The notes under the pieces are model-generated. The model had not been told where the DNA came from, searched no databases, and saw nothing but the letters and a program-made list of their open reading frames with translations. This document shows positions 12,106 to 22,081 of a DNA stretch of 64,000 nt, in pieces (positions within the stretch are counted from its first letter, which is position 1; every line of letters begins with the position of its first letter). Made by a program: the position numbers and the translations under genes. Source of the DNA: Alternaria dauci. Lineage: Eukaryota > Ascomycota > Dothideomycetes > Pleosporales > Pleosporaceae. The stretch is taken from positions 4,712,001-4,776,000 of the forward strand of contig NC_091272.1 of NCBI RefSeq assembly GCF_042100115.1. Reading direction: 5' to 3'.

Positions 12106-12997
12106 CTTTAACTAAATCTAATATCTCCTTATAAAATCTTTTAAGGATAACTTTAGGGTTTAGTAAGTATATCCTAGTAACTTTAAATAATCTTTTAATA
12201 GCTAGAGGTTTAAAAGTACTACTCTAAGCCCTCTAAAAGAGTAGGAAGAAGTCTCCTTTTAATATATTAAGGATACCTTAGCTACTATAAAGAAATACTA
12301 AAAGTTTATTTAAATAAGTACTTAATAAGGGCTTAAATATCCTAATATTAAGTAGTTAAAGTATATAGGTTATATAAGGTAGAAATATAGCTAAAAGTAT
12401 CTTATTACTATTATAAAAATTAATAAAGTCTATTATAAGATAGGATCTATAGCTATTAAGGAGTAGTAATTAGTATCCTAAGTAAGCTTTCTATCTAGTC
12501 TCTCTTTTAAACACCTCTTTAAGCTAAGCTACCCTTATATTATTATTTATCTAGTTAGTTAGAGATAAACTAATAAAGACTTAATACTTTTCTAGATTAA
12601 TTATATCTATCTAGCTTAATTAAAGTACTTTAGTAGTTAATTAAAAGATAACTAATAGACTTAAAGCTATTCTATCTAAATAAATATAAGTAAAGACTAT
12701 TATCTACTCTATTAAGCTATCTTATAGAGCTAAAGTAACCTCTTTTTAATTATATAATACCTTATTAAACACTTATTTTAAGTATCTAAGTACCTTAAGG
12801 TAAAAGCCTTTTTTATCTATATTAAAGATATTATATAGCTCTATACTATATTCTTCTATCTTATTATATAATAGCTTAAAGTATAAGTTATACTTTACTT
12901 CTAAATTAGCTTTATAGTATACCTAGTCTATACCTTACTACTAGTAAGAGATAAGATAAGAGCTATTATAGTAGAGAAAGTATATAACCTAGCTATT

Positions 12998-13447
12998 TAT
13001 TATAAGTAATAAAGGTTAAATCCTCCTTATATAAGGGAAGCCACAGATAAAGGAAGGCTAAGTGCGGGGCGCACTAAGTTATATAATATACTATTACACT
13101 AAGATCTAATATCTAGGATAGTAGAGCACCTTAGGATAGTAGCGCTATTATAACTATTTATAGTAGAAGGGATAGAAAGGATAGTAGGACCTAAAGTAAT
13201 AGGTATAAGAATATATTAGATTTTATTATTATACTTATTATAGTTAACTTAAATAGTTTATCTCTTATATAGATTATTAACTAGTTATTCTATTATTTAT
13301 AGAATTAGTATTATTATACTCTTAGTTAATAATAATAACTCTTTTCTACCTAATTATTCTATACGCTACCTTATAGACTATCGCCTAAACCTATCTTACC
13401 TTAGAAAGGACTAAGCTTAGAGAAGTATAGTAAACCCCTATATAATA
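12998..13447 (+). repeat. RIP-degraded LTR copy B
   Basis: Nearly the same sequence as copy A over its whole length but slightly less mutated; it keeps a GC island (AGTGCGGGGCGCACT near 13059-13073). Ends TATATAATA. It lies about 890 bp after copy A in the same orientation, so A and B may bound a deleted or non-autonomous element. Confidence 0.75.
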
Positions 13448-14507
13448 CTATTTAAAACCTTTTTTCTAGCTAAAGATAATATAAACTAATATATTATAGG
13501 TTTTATAGGTAGTAAATATTATTTAGTAAGTATATTAATATATTATATAAGCTCCTTCTTATATTATAGATAAAAGGAGAGGTTATATATACTATATAGC
13601 TTAGTTTAACCTTAGTATCTTTAAGTAAATATAATATAGTTAATACTATACTTTTTAGTAATTTATAAGTATAAGAATTTATCTCCTAAGTTATATAATT
13701 TAATTTCTATAATTACTTCTTAAATTAGGTCTATATTAGTTAAGTTATAATGTATTAAAGTTTTATTATTAAGCTAGTAAGGGTATTTATTTAGTAACTA
13801 TATTTATCTAGTATATTATAGTATAATATCTATATATAGGTTAAGTTAGTTTATAGGTTAAGCTACCCTACTAATATTAGATAATTATAAATATAAGGAT
13901 ATATAGCTAGACTAAATAGCTATTATTATAAGGTTTTTTAGAGTATTACTATATAGACGCTTCTATAGTGTTTACACTACTTATATCTTACTAGCGTCTT
14001 AATTTAGCGCCTACGCGCGCTATTTTTAGGTAGGGGAGATACTATAGGTAGACTAGCGTTAGTATAACTTAATATAGTAATAATATAATAATACTTTATT
14101 AGATTTTTTACTACTTTATATAAGGCTTTTTATTTATATATATTTATTATATTATAAGATTTTTATATAGTTATAGTATTATATTACTACTTTTTAAGTA
14201 CCTACTACGTAGCTAGTTCTTTAGTGCGCTATTAATACTTATAATTATACTTAATTTTAGCTTATTATTAAGCTACCTTTATAGCTTCTTAAACTTACTT
14301 TTTATAAGCTATTACTACTACTTTAATCTCTCTATTATAAGCTTTTTAGAGTTATAGTTACGTAGCTTTATTTAATTTAGTAGCTTTATACACGCGCTTA
14401 CTAGTAAGCTTCTATAAGCTATAGAATATAGTACTACTATACTACTTATTACTATCTTATATAGCTAGTATTATAGACTTAGTTAGCTACTTTATAAAGA
14501 GGTTAAT

Positions 14508-14995
14508 TATTATAAGGTAATAAGAAGAATCTCTCCTTAATATAAGTTATATAGTAAGAGACTATTAGGTAACTATATTAGAAGGTAATAATTAGTATAG
14601 GGCACTAATTATATAATAGATATCTTACTAAGAGGAGCTATCTTACTAAGGATAAGATAGTAAGTTTATATAAGATATTAACTATTATAACTATCTTATA
14701 GAAGGTTATAACTAATAAGATAGCTATAATAGTAATAGATAAAGTAATAAGGGTATAAAGATAGAAAGGTTTTATTATTATACTTATTATAGTTAACTTA
14801 AATAGTTTATCTCTTATATAGATTATTAACTAGTTATTTTATTATTTATAGAATTAGTAGTAATTATCTTTTAGTTATAATAATAACTCTTTTTTACCTA
14901 ATTATTCTATATCCTACCTTATAGACTACTACCTTAGTCTATCTTACCTTAGTATAGACTAAGCTTAGAGAAGTATAGCCTACCCCTATATAATA
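14508..14995 (+). repeat. RIP-degraded LTR copy C (divergent U3)
   Basis: The right half (from about 14770) aligns with the intact LTR with RIP-type changes and ends in CCCCTATATAATA. The left half begins TATTATAAGG but then diverges, so it belongs to a related LTR subfamily. No second LTR of this type nearby, so it is likely a solo LTR. Confidence 0.65.
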
Positions 14996-15385
14996 TATAA
15001 TCTTAGCGTAAAGCTCTACGTTTTAGAGTTATAGAAGCTTATTATTAACCTATAGTAAGTGTAGGCCTTATAATAGCTATTTAGCTTTAACTTTAGCCTT
15101 ATTTACTACTATAGTATTAAAAATCTTATATAGCTAAGGCTAGGTATTACTATTACTTTACTCTCTAATTCCTAAGTTATAATCTTATTATTATAGGTAG
15201 TTATTAAAGTATTAAAGTACTTAGTCTACCTCTATTAACTATATACTTATAGCTTAAAAACTCTTTAAAATAAGATTATAAGTTATTATAGAGCTCTATA
15301 CTAGCTAAAAATTACTAAAGAAGTTATATTTAGTAATCCTTAAGAGGCCTTAGGTTTACTAGAGGTACTAGGTAAACTACTTAGT

Positions 15386-15861
15386 TGTTACAAGGTAACA
15401 AGGAATTGCTTCCCTTTCATGCAGGTCGTATGAAGGAAGACCATCGGGCGGACACGATGGACGAAAGTGGATCTAGGGCGGGGCCCAGATCACGTGAAAG
15501 GAATGGCATCCCGCCAAGACCTGGCCTCTGGGAGGCCAGTGAGGATTGGGAGGTCACGGCCCTCCTAGGCCTCCCTCTTGGAAGGGAGGGTAAGGAGGAC
15601 AGGACCTATGGCAATGGGTATAAGAATGTGTTGGATCTCATTATTACACTCGTTGTGGTTAACTCAAATAGTTCATCTCTTACACAGATTGTCAACTAGT
15701 TATTCTATCGTTTATAGAATTGGTATTGTTTATCCTTTGGTTACAACGATAACTCTTTTCCACCTGATCATTCCATACGATACCTCACGGACTACCGCTT
15801 TAGTCTACCTCGCCTTAGTACGGACCGAGCCTAGAGAAGTATAGCCTAACCCCGTGTAACA
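15386..15861 (+). repeat. 5' LTR (476 bp)
   Basis: TGTTAC...GTAACA. Contains a TATA-like TATAAGAA at about 15620. GTGGTTAA at 15655-15662, some 35 bp downstream, would lie near the transcript start. It carries GGCATCCCGC (15505-15514), one base from the reverse complement of the intergenic motif described around 45.7-48.9 kb; this may be chance. Confidence 0.95.
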
Positions 15862-15882
15862 CTTTAACCACCTTGGATATCA
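15862..15882 (+). other. Primer-binding region, possibly self-priming
   Basis: The bases right after the 5' LTR (CTTTAACCACCTTGG) should include the minus-strand primer-binding site. I could not assign a tRNA. TTAACCAC at 15864-15871 is perfectly complementary to GTGGTTAA in the LTR just downstream of the TATA box, which is where a Tf1-style self-primer (5' end of the element's own RNA) would be. The match is only 8 bp and the 3' LTR has GTGGTCAA, so this is a hypothesis. Confidence 0.35.
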
Positions 15883-15924
15883 GTGGACGTTTAACCAACA
15901 GGACAGCCCGATTAAGATTCAACA

Positions 15925-17865
15925 ATGGCTCATCAGGGAAACGCGCAGAACAACAGGGCTCAGGGTCAGGGACCCTCGACGCCAGCACGCCCTACCCCAG
16001 AAAATGATGAGATGCTGGAAGCATCCGATGACGAGGGAGAGAACCCTAACGTCACCGAGCTCAGGAATCTTAGGCAACACACAACCACGCAGGCTCAGCA
16101 GATTGCTGAGATGCAGGCAATGATCAATCAGCTTGCAGGGCAACTGATGATGACCCCTAACGAACGACCCGTTGCTACAAAGAAACCCAAGATAGCGTCA
16201 CCAGAGAAATACGGTGGAGAACGAGAAAAGCTACGAGTATTTCTCACCAACATCGACCTGTACTGCGAGTACAACGAGGTACCCAACGACCAGGAAAAGA
16301 TCCTCATGGCCAGTACATACATGAAGGATAAGGCTTCCAATTGGATGCAACCCTATGTGGACGATTATCTGCTGGATGCAGAACACATGGGCACTAAAGA
16401 AGGAACCCGTACCTTATTCGCAAGTTGGACAGAGTTTAAGCAAGAGATGGGACGCATCTTCGGAGAAGTAGACGCTCAGAACCAGGCAGAGAAGAAGATC
16501 ACTCGCCTGAGGCAGACCTCGTCAGTATCGGCATACACGGCGGAATTTAAGCAACTACAAGCACGGATCGATTGGGATGATGCGGCACTTCGAACGGTAT
16601 TCGAAGCAGGCCTCAAAGAGAATGTCAAGGACGGCCTTGTACACCACGATAAGCCCGGGACGCTACACGCTCTGATCGAGCTAGCCACGCGTATCGACAA
16701 CAGGTTGTGGGAACGAAACGATCAGAAGAAATACTTCCGACCCAACCTGCCCAACATGAAGAAACAGCGTGGTAGATTCGACAGGGATGGCGACGCCATC
16801 ATGACCGGCAAGGTACAAGAGAAGGCCAAAGACAAGAAAACCCGAGGAGGTAAAAGACACGACGGTCTCTCCAAGGAAGAACGCCAGCGGCGTTACGACA
16901 ACAAAGCATGTCTCCGATGCGGGAAGACAGGACACTTCGCTAGGGATTGCGAAGAAGAACAAGTCAAACAGGCAGCTGTCAAGATCCGGATGATCAGACA
17001 AGGCACGCCTTACCCGGCCGGGATAGAGCCGGATGACAACCTAAGCGACTTAGACCTATACGAAGAGGCACGCTTGGAGGATAAGGAAGGCTACGAAATC
17101 GTCCCAAGAGTTAAACCGGACAACGAAGTTCTCACCATGGGCCAGCCAAAGAAGACTGACTGGAAGGTCAAAGGCACCATCGTGATGGAACGATTAGCCA
17201 ACAACCAGTGTTGGGTATGTGGTAACAAGACACACTACGCCGACGAATGCACGGTTCGCGAACGAATCATGATTACCGGCCCGAATGCCGAAGAAATTGG
17301 GTATCAGGCGATACACCAACAACCCTACTTCGATGATCCAATGGTTGAGGTCGAGGACCAAGAAGCCCACGAAGTAGAAGATACCAAGGATCACAAGGAT
17401 TTGTGTTGGTATGACTGTAAGATAAATTGCGAGTTCCATAAGCAAGATAAGGAGGATTGCAGGACAGACCAGGACCGGTGCTGCCACCTGAACCTCTGGG
17501 CAGACGAATGTCTAGCAGACATCTGCCATCTACACGAACCAGAGAAAGTGGAGATCCACTACAGACTTCTATGGACGCAATGCAGGAACGGGTGTGACTT
17601 CCATCGCAAGCAGCTCAAGGAAGCACACAAGGTGGATGACTATTACCATCGCACCCTATCATCAAACATCTGCGAGGTAGCAGATTGTGAGATTCACGAG
17701 GCCAAGAAGGCTCAACCAAGGAAGAGGATCACCAGGGAGGAGATACCTCACCAGAACATTCATTGGAGCTTCTGTTACGACGACAGGTGCTTGACGCACT
17801 ACAGCTCAAAGAATGACACAGGCTACTTTCCTAAGTACAGGAAAGGTAAGCAGTCAAAAAACTAG
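15925..17865 (+). CDS. gag: Retrotransposon Gag polyprotein
   Basis: Structural protein of the virus-like particle, 646 aa, starting at ATG 15925, 64 bp past the 5' LTR. Residues about 80-260 carry a retrotransposon Gag capsid region (ASPEKYGGEREKLRVFLTNI; FASWTEFKQEMGRIFGE; YTAEFKQLQARIDWDD). Two CCHC zinc knuckles follow: CLRCGKTGHFARDC at about residue 329 and CWVCGNKTHYADEC at about 429. Unusually, residues 495-625 hold five further Cys/His units of the form W-x2/3-C-x3/4-C-x2-H, for example WYDCKINCEFH and WTQCRNGCDFH. The frame ends in TAG at 17863, directly after a slippery heptamer, so Pol is probably made by -1 frameshifting. The long Cys/His tail makes this Gag larger than typical chromoviral Gags. 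Confidence 0.93.
   Translation: MAHQGNAQNNRAQGQGPSTPARPTPENDEMLEASDDEGENPNVTELRNLRQHTTTQAQQIAEMQAMINQLAGQLMMTPNERPVATKKPKIASPEKYGGEREKLRVFLTNIDLYCEYNEVPNDQEKILMASTYMKDKASNWMQPYVDDYLLDAEHMGTKEGTRTLFASWTEFKQEMGRIFGEVDAQNQAEKKITRLRQTSSVSAYTAEFKQLQARIDWDDAALRTVFEAGLKENVKDGLVHHDKPGTLHALIELATRIDNRLWERNDQKKYFRPNLPNMKKQRGRFDRDGDAIMTGKVQEKAKDKKTRGGKRHDGLSKEERQRRYDNKACLRCGKTGHFARDCEEEQVKQAAVKIRMIRQGTPYPAGIEPDDNLSDLDLYEEARLEDKEGYEIVPRVKPDNEVLTMGQPKKTDWKVKGTIVMERLANNQCWVCGNKTHYADECTVRERIMITGPNAEEIGYQAIHQQPYFDDPMVEVEDQEAHEVEDTKDHKDLCWYDCKINCEFHKQDKEDCRTDQDRCCHLNLWADECLADICHLHEPEKVEIHYRLLWTQCRNGCDFHRKQLKEAHKVDDYYHRTLSSNICEVADCEIHEAKKAQPRKRITREEIPHQNIHWSFCYDDRCLTHYSSKNDTGYFPKYRKGKQSKN
17856..17865 (+). promoter_or_regulatory. 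-1 ribosomal frameshift site at gag stop
   Basis: The gag codons read TCA AAA AAC TAG. This places the canonical slippery heptamer A_AAA_AAC (17856-17862) in the correct phase immediately before the stop. The pol frame is exactly -1 to gag and is open across this point: after a slip it reads AAA CTA GGA TGC and stays open into pol. A stimulatory stem or pseudoknot is likely in the following 60 bases but was not folded. Confidence 0.75.
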
Positions 17866-20800
17866 GATGCCGCCAGGGACAGGGTCACGCTGGTGAAGGC
17901 AGTCCTAAAACGACCCTTAGGAAGGTGCAGGATACCGATGGTCGGGTGAAGCAGCTGCTCACGACCGTATCTGTACAGGGACGAAACATCGAGGCGCTCG
18001 TAGATAGCGGGGCCGCACGAACGATGATCTCACCCAGAGTGGTGGAGAAACACGAACTACCCTACCGGGTTAAGAAGAACCCAGTATCGGTACTGTTAGC
18101 CGACGAGAAACCCATGGAATATGGAAACGGCATGATACGGATGGAAACCGAATCAACAAAGCTACGGATAGCTGGCATAGAGTGCCAAATGAATATCGAC
18201 ATAATGGAACTAGGAGGACTAGACATGTTGATTGGTTATGACTGGCTAGATGCCCATAACCCCGCCATCGACTGGCGAATGAAGACGATACTCAGAAGAG
18301 AACCTGTGCACAAGGTTGCTAGAGTACGCCAAAGAGTGAGCCCGAAGGACCAGAGCTCAACCCAGGACGGGAGGTTCGGCAAGATCTCGCCTCATAAGAT
18401 CATGAGAATCTATGAGAAGGACCCTCAAAGAGTAGGAGTCATATGGATAAGACGAGTCGCGACCACGAAGGAAGGACCCTTACCACTAGAGATACCAAGA
18501 GAGTATCAGACCGACGAGTTTAGAGAACTCTTCGAGGAAAACGAAGCCACGGACTTGGCAGACCATCAGGATTGGGATCACGAGATCATCCTAGATGAAG
18601 GGGCAAAGTTAAGCCCAGGACCTATGTATCCCATATCGCCCGAGCACGATGCTGAGCTAAGGGAGTACATCCAGAAGAATCTGAAGAAGGGATTTATCCG
18701 ACCGGGATCAGGCCCAATGGCCTCACCCATCTTGTTCGTAAAGAAGCCTAACGGGAAGTGGCGACTATGTGTCGACTTCCGAAGGTTGAACAGCGTTACT
18801 CGGAAGAACCGATATCCCTTACCACTAATAACCGAGCTCATGGATCGACTCCAGGGAGCCAAGTGGTTTACGAAGTTCGACGTTCGGGAAGGATTTCACC
18901 GAATCAGGATCAAGGAAGGACACGAATGGATGACAGCGTTCAAAACGAAATATGGACTGTTCGAGTACACAGTAATGCCTTTTGGGTTAACGAATGCCCC
19001 GGCAACGTTTCAGTCAGTCATCAACAACGCTCTTCACGAGTACCTTGGAATCTTCGTCACAGCGTACATCGACGATGTGCTGGTATACTCTAGCGGGACG
19101 CTAGAAGAACATGTGGAACATGTCAAGAAAGTGCTCAGGAAGCTTAAGGAATACAAGCTGTACCTGCAGCCGGGGAAGTGCGAATTTCACACGAAGGAAA
19201 CGGAATACCTAGGCTTCATAATATCCACAGAGGGGGTGAAGATGAACCCAAAGAAGACAGCGGCTGTACAGGAATGGCCAACGCCCAAAACAGTCAAGGA
19301 CGTGCAATCCTTCCTAGGATTTGCCAACTACTACCGGAAGTTCATCAAGGATTACTCAAAGATCACAACACCTCTCTCCGAGATCACGAAGAAGGAAGTT
19401 GGTTTCAAATGGAACGAGGAACATCAGGAGGCTTTTGATCGAATCAAGCAGATATTCCTCGAGGCACCAGTACTAGAGATGTACGACCCAAAGCGAGAGA
19501 CGCGAGTCGAGACCGACGCGTCAGATTATGCACTCGGAGCTGTATTGTCGCAGCAGTGCCCAGACAAAAAGTGGAGACCAGTGTTCTACCACTCAAGAAA
19601 GTTCTCTGGAGCAGAACTAAACTACGACGTTCACGATAAGGAGCTACTAGGAGTAGTCGATGCCTTTGAACAGTGGGAAGTCTATTTGCTAGGACTACCA
19701 CACCAGATCGAGGTTTTTACCGATCACCAGAACTTGGCAGGTTTCATGACAACGAAGAAACTCAACCGACGACAAGTCCGATGGGCTGAGATGCTAGCTC
19801 AGTTCGACTTCAAGATAACTCACCGCGCTGGAACGCTCAACGGAGCTGCGGATGCTTTAAGCAGGAGATCCGACTTACGCGAGGAAAATCATAAGGAACC
19901 ACATGACGCCATGTTCAAGAAGATGCCTGATGGCACACTACGTTACAACCAGCCGGAACTAGCTAAGATAGCTAAGGTGGCCGAGCGGGTAGAAACACTT
20001 CAGCAGCAGTGGCAGCAGAGAGCGGCCAGCTGGCAGTTCGAGCCTGACGAGAACGGCTCCGACGAACTGTTACAAGACGAGCGAGAGTACCGAGATATGA
20101 TTCGAAGCGATCGAACATATGTACCCCCACACATGAGATCGAGTCTCATCAAGGAACTGCATGAGTCCCCAGAGTATGGACATGCATCGCTAGAAGAAAT
20201 GGTCAGGCGACTATCAAAGGTGTTTGCGATACCACGCTTGCGAGCGAAGGTGCAGGACGTCCTAGGCAACTGTTTGGCTTGTCATCAGAACAAACCCAAG
20301 AGACATAAGCCCTATGGCCTGTTACAACCCTTACCGCCACCAACGAGACCATGGAGCAGCGTAACAATGGACTTCATAGTGAAGCTCCCGAAGTCGTTAG
20401 AACCAGGATCCGGAAGATTATGCGACACAGTCCTAGTCATCGTGTGTCGTCACACGAAAGGAGCAAAGTTTGTGCCCACGGAAGAAACCATTACGGCAGA
20501 AGAATGCGCGTATGAGGTCAGCAAGGCACTTATGTCAGAACATGGGATACCTGAAGAATTCATCACCGATCGTGATAAACTGTTCACTTCCAAGTATTGG
20601 AACACATTCCTGGCAAAGCTGGGTGTGAAGAAGAAACTATCGACTAGCTTCCACCCCGAAACAGATGGCCAGACGGAACGAACGAACCAGACACTGGAAC
20701 AGTATCTGAGGATGTACGCCAACAAGCTGCAAGACAATTGGGTTGAACTCTTGCCGACAGCACAATTGGCCTACAATAGTACTAGGTCTGCGACGACTAA

Positions 20801-22025
20801 GTACTCACCACACTACGCGAATTACGGATATGAGCCGGTTGCTCATCGAGATCCAAAAGATATAGAGAGTATCGCAGTAGGTGCAGACGACAAAGCCCGC
20901 TTGATGCGAGGACTGCACGAAGAATTGAGCAAGAACATAGCTCATAGGAACCTCACGACAGCCAAGGCGGCTAATAAGCAAAGGATTGAGGGACCAACCT
21001 TTAAGAAGGGGGACAAAGTTTTCCTGTCACGTCAGAACTTGAAAACTAAGCGACCAAGCAAGAAACTGGACAACCTCCGAATAGGACCATTCGAGGTTCT
21101 AGAGGAAATGGGTAACGTAAACTACAAACTCCAACTCCCACCAGGCATGCGCATCCACCCTGTCTTTCACAAGAAACTCCTGGAAAGAGCACCTCCAGAT
21201 GCCGAGCTAGCTACCGACATAGAGCTCGAAGACGATGAGTACGAGGTCGAAGAAATCAGGGACCTGCGGAAAATCGGTCGTCAGTGGAAATACTTGGTCA
21301 AGTGGCTAGGATGGCCAGAGAGCCAGAACACTTGGGAACCAAAAGAAAATTTGACGAACTGCAAGTCACAGGTACGTGAGTACCATCGGAAACACCCAGA
21401 GAAGGGAGGACCGGGTCCTCAAGGGAAGAAAAGAATTCAGAAAAAGGATCGAAAGAAGCGTCATCCTGCAACCAGCCCAAGTCAGTCGACAGTCCGGGTA
21501 GCGATGGTTCAGTTGGTTGAAAGTCCGTACCAGGGGCAGAGTTCCCCTCGGCTTGCTCTTTCGCGCGATCCTGAAGACTCAAAATGGCGTGATCTCGATC
21601 AGCGAATGCTCGCTCTCGCGCCTCAGTCTCTGCCACTTCCAGCCGAAGTTGAGCGACCTCGGCCTCAGCTCGAAGAAGCGCCAAGCGCTTCTCGCGCTTT
21701 TCAGCCTCAACCTTCTCCCACTCTTCCTCAGTCACAAATAAGCTACACTCAGCTTTCACCGAAATACAGCCCGCACACTGCCCAGAGGCAGTGTCCACGA
21801 AACAACGAAGATTCTTCTCCTCACACCGCTTGCAACGAAAGGTCATCTCGTTCCCTTGTTGGCGGATACGGTCAGCACGAGCCTGGCGCTGTTGAGTCGA
21901 GTTCTGGGTACGGACGCGTCGAGAAGTCTGAACCTTGGGCATGGTCAGGGAAAGTGAGGAAAAGAGGAAAGAGAGGATACGACACCACCGGAGTAGCTAT
22001 ACCTCCACCACCGCCGCCGGACTAG
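17862..22025 (+). CDS. pol: Retrotransposon Pol polyprotein with chromodomain
   Basis: Copies the element RNA and integrates the DNA. Open from the frameshift point; numbering from the GTG at 17925 gives 1366 residues. Protease LVDSGAART with catalytic Asp near 27. Reverse transcriptase active site YIDD at 381-384. RNase H with TDAS Asp near 531. Integrase zinc-binding His near 746 and CLACHQNK, then the D816, D882, E918 triad with the exact 35-residue D-E spacing. The chromodomain at about 1104-1157 (EVEEIRDLR, WKYLVKWLGW, NTWEPKENL) is expected to steer integration to marked chromatin, fitting its site in an AT-rich block. After the chromodomain comes a Pro/Ser/Arg-rich tail of about 200 residues ending in polyproline. 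That tail overlaps an antisense ORF and may be constrained by it rather than functional. Confidence 0.95.
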   Translation, partial: LGCRQGQGHAGEGSPKTTLRKVQDTDGRVKQLLTTVSVQGRNIEALVDSGAARTMISPRVVEKHELPYRVKKNPVSVLLADEKPMEYGNGMIRMETESTKLRIAGIECQMNIDIMELGGLDMLIGYDWLDAHNPAIDWRMKTILRREPVHKVARVRQRVSPKDQSSTQDGRFGKISPHKIMRIYEKDPQRVGVIWIRRVATTKEGPLPLEIPREYQTDEFRELFEENEATDLADHQDWDHEIILDEGAKLSPGPMYPISPEHDAELREYIQKNLKKGFIRPGSGPMASPILFVKKPNGKWRLCVDFRRLNSVTRKNRYPLPLITELMDRLQGAKWFTKFDVREGFHRIRIKEGHEWMTAFKTKYGLFEYTVMPFGLTNAPATFQSVINNALHEYLGIFVTAYIDDVLVYSSGTLEEHVEHVKKVLRKLKEYKLYLQPGKCEFHTKETEYLGFIISTEGVKMNPKKTAAVQEWPTPKTVKDVQSFLGFANYYRKFIKDYSKITTPLSEITKKEVGFKWNEEHQEAFDRIKQIFLEAPVLEMYDPKRETRVETDASDYALGAVLSQQCPDKKWRPVFYHSRKFSGAELNYDVHDKELLGVVDAFEQWEVYLLGLPHQIEVFTDHQNLAGFMTTKKLNRRQVRWAEMLAQFDFKITHRAGTLNGAADALSRRSDLREENHKEPHDAMFKKMPDGTLRYNQPELAKIAKVAERVETLQQQWQQRAASWQFEPDENGSDELLQDEREYRDMIRSDRTYVPPHMRSSLIKELHESPEYGHASLEEMVRRLSKVFAIPRLRAKVQDVLGNCLACHQNKPKRHKPYGLLQPLPPPTRPWSSVTMDFIVKLPKSLEPGSGRLCDTVLVIVCRHTKGAKFVPTEETITAEECAYEVSKALMSEHGIPEEFITDRDKLFTSKYWNTFLAKLGVKKKLSTSFHPETDGQTERTNQTLEQYLRMYANKLQDNWVELLPTAQLAYNSTRSATTKYSPHYANYGYEPVAHRDPKDIESIAVGADDKARLMRGLHEELSKNIAHRNLTTAKAANKQRIEGPTFKKGDKVFLSRQNLKTKRPSKKLDNLRIGPFEVLEEMGNVNYKLQLPPGMRIHPVFHKKLLERAPPDAELATDIELEDDEYEVEEIRDLRKIGRQWKYLVKWLGWPESQNTWEPKENLTNCKSQVREYHRKHPEKGGPGPQGKKRIQKKDRKKRHPATSPSQSTVRVAMVQLVESPYQGQSSPRLALSRDPEDSKWRDLDQRMLALAPQSLPLPAEVERPRPQLEEAPSASRAFQPQPSPTLPQSQISYTQLSPKYSPHTAQRQCPRNNEDSSPHTACNERSSRSLVGGYGQHEPGAVESSSGYGRVEKSEPWAWSGKVRKRGKRGYDTTGVAIPPPPPPD
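21298..21942 (-). CDS. Antisense ORF in retrotransposon, Zn2Cys6-like
   Basis: ATG-started 214-aa frame on the strand opposite pol, covering the pol tail and part of the chromodomain. After a basic N-terminus (MPKVQTSRRVR, then QQRQARADRIRQQ) comes a perfect C-x2-C-x6-C-x8-C-x2-C-x6-C array at residues 37, 40, 47, 56, 59 and 66, the spacing of a fungal Zn2Cys6 binuclear cluster. A strongly charged heptad-like helix follows at about 72-120 (EEWEKVEAEKREKRLALLRA...), typical of a coiled coil, then an acidic Ser/Leu/Asp-rich C-terminus (residues 140-190) that could act as an activation region. The order of cluster, coiled coil and acidic tail is that of a small transcription factor. No start or promoter evidence beyond the ATG. 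The pol tail on the other strand has no recognisable domain, which suggests selection acts on this frame. It could regulate the element or the host. Confidence 0.6.
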   Translation of the reverse strand: MPKVQTSRRVRTQNSTQQRQARADRIRQQGNEMTFRCKRCEEKNLRCFVDTASGQCAGCISVKAECSLFVTEEEWEKVEAEKREKRLALLRAEAEVAQLRLEVAETEARERAFADRDHAILSLQDRAKEQAEGNSAPGTDFQPTEPSLPGLSTDLGWLQDDASFDPFSEFFSSLEDPVLPSLGVSDGTHVPVTCSSSNFLLVPKCSGSLAILAT

Positions 22026-22067
22026 GCGCGGGAAAACGATAATCCAGGGTATCGAGACGATACGCCT

Positions 22068-22081
22068 AAGAGGGGGGGTAA
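22068..22081 (+). other. Polypurine tract
   Basis: AAGAGGGGGGGTAA directly abuts the 3' LTR; it is the expected plus-strand priming site for reverse transcription. Confidence 0.8.

Larger units (their letters stand above)
10870..15380. repeat. AT-rich block, RIP-like degraded repeats (left)
   Basis: Around 4.5 kb with no open frame of useful length and composition unlike the flanks. TA, TT, AG and CT steps dominate while TG and CA are almost absent; CG is still present here and there. This is the footprint expected from repeat-induced point mutation acting on CpA, which turns CpA/TpG into TpA. Three segments can be aligned by eye with the intact LTR of the element at 15386, differing mainly by C-to-T and G-to-A changes. 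The rest is probably decayed internal sequence of older elements. The block continues on the far side of the young insertion at 22562. Confidence 0.85.

Noticed and set aside
15505..15514. GGCATCCCGC in the LTR, near-match to the GTGGGATGCCG motif
   Set aside because: One mismatch and only in the retrotransposon LTRs; likely chance, though recorded for comparison.
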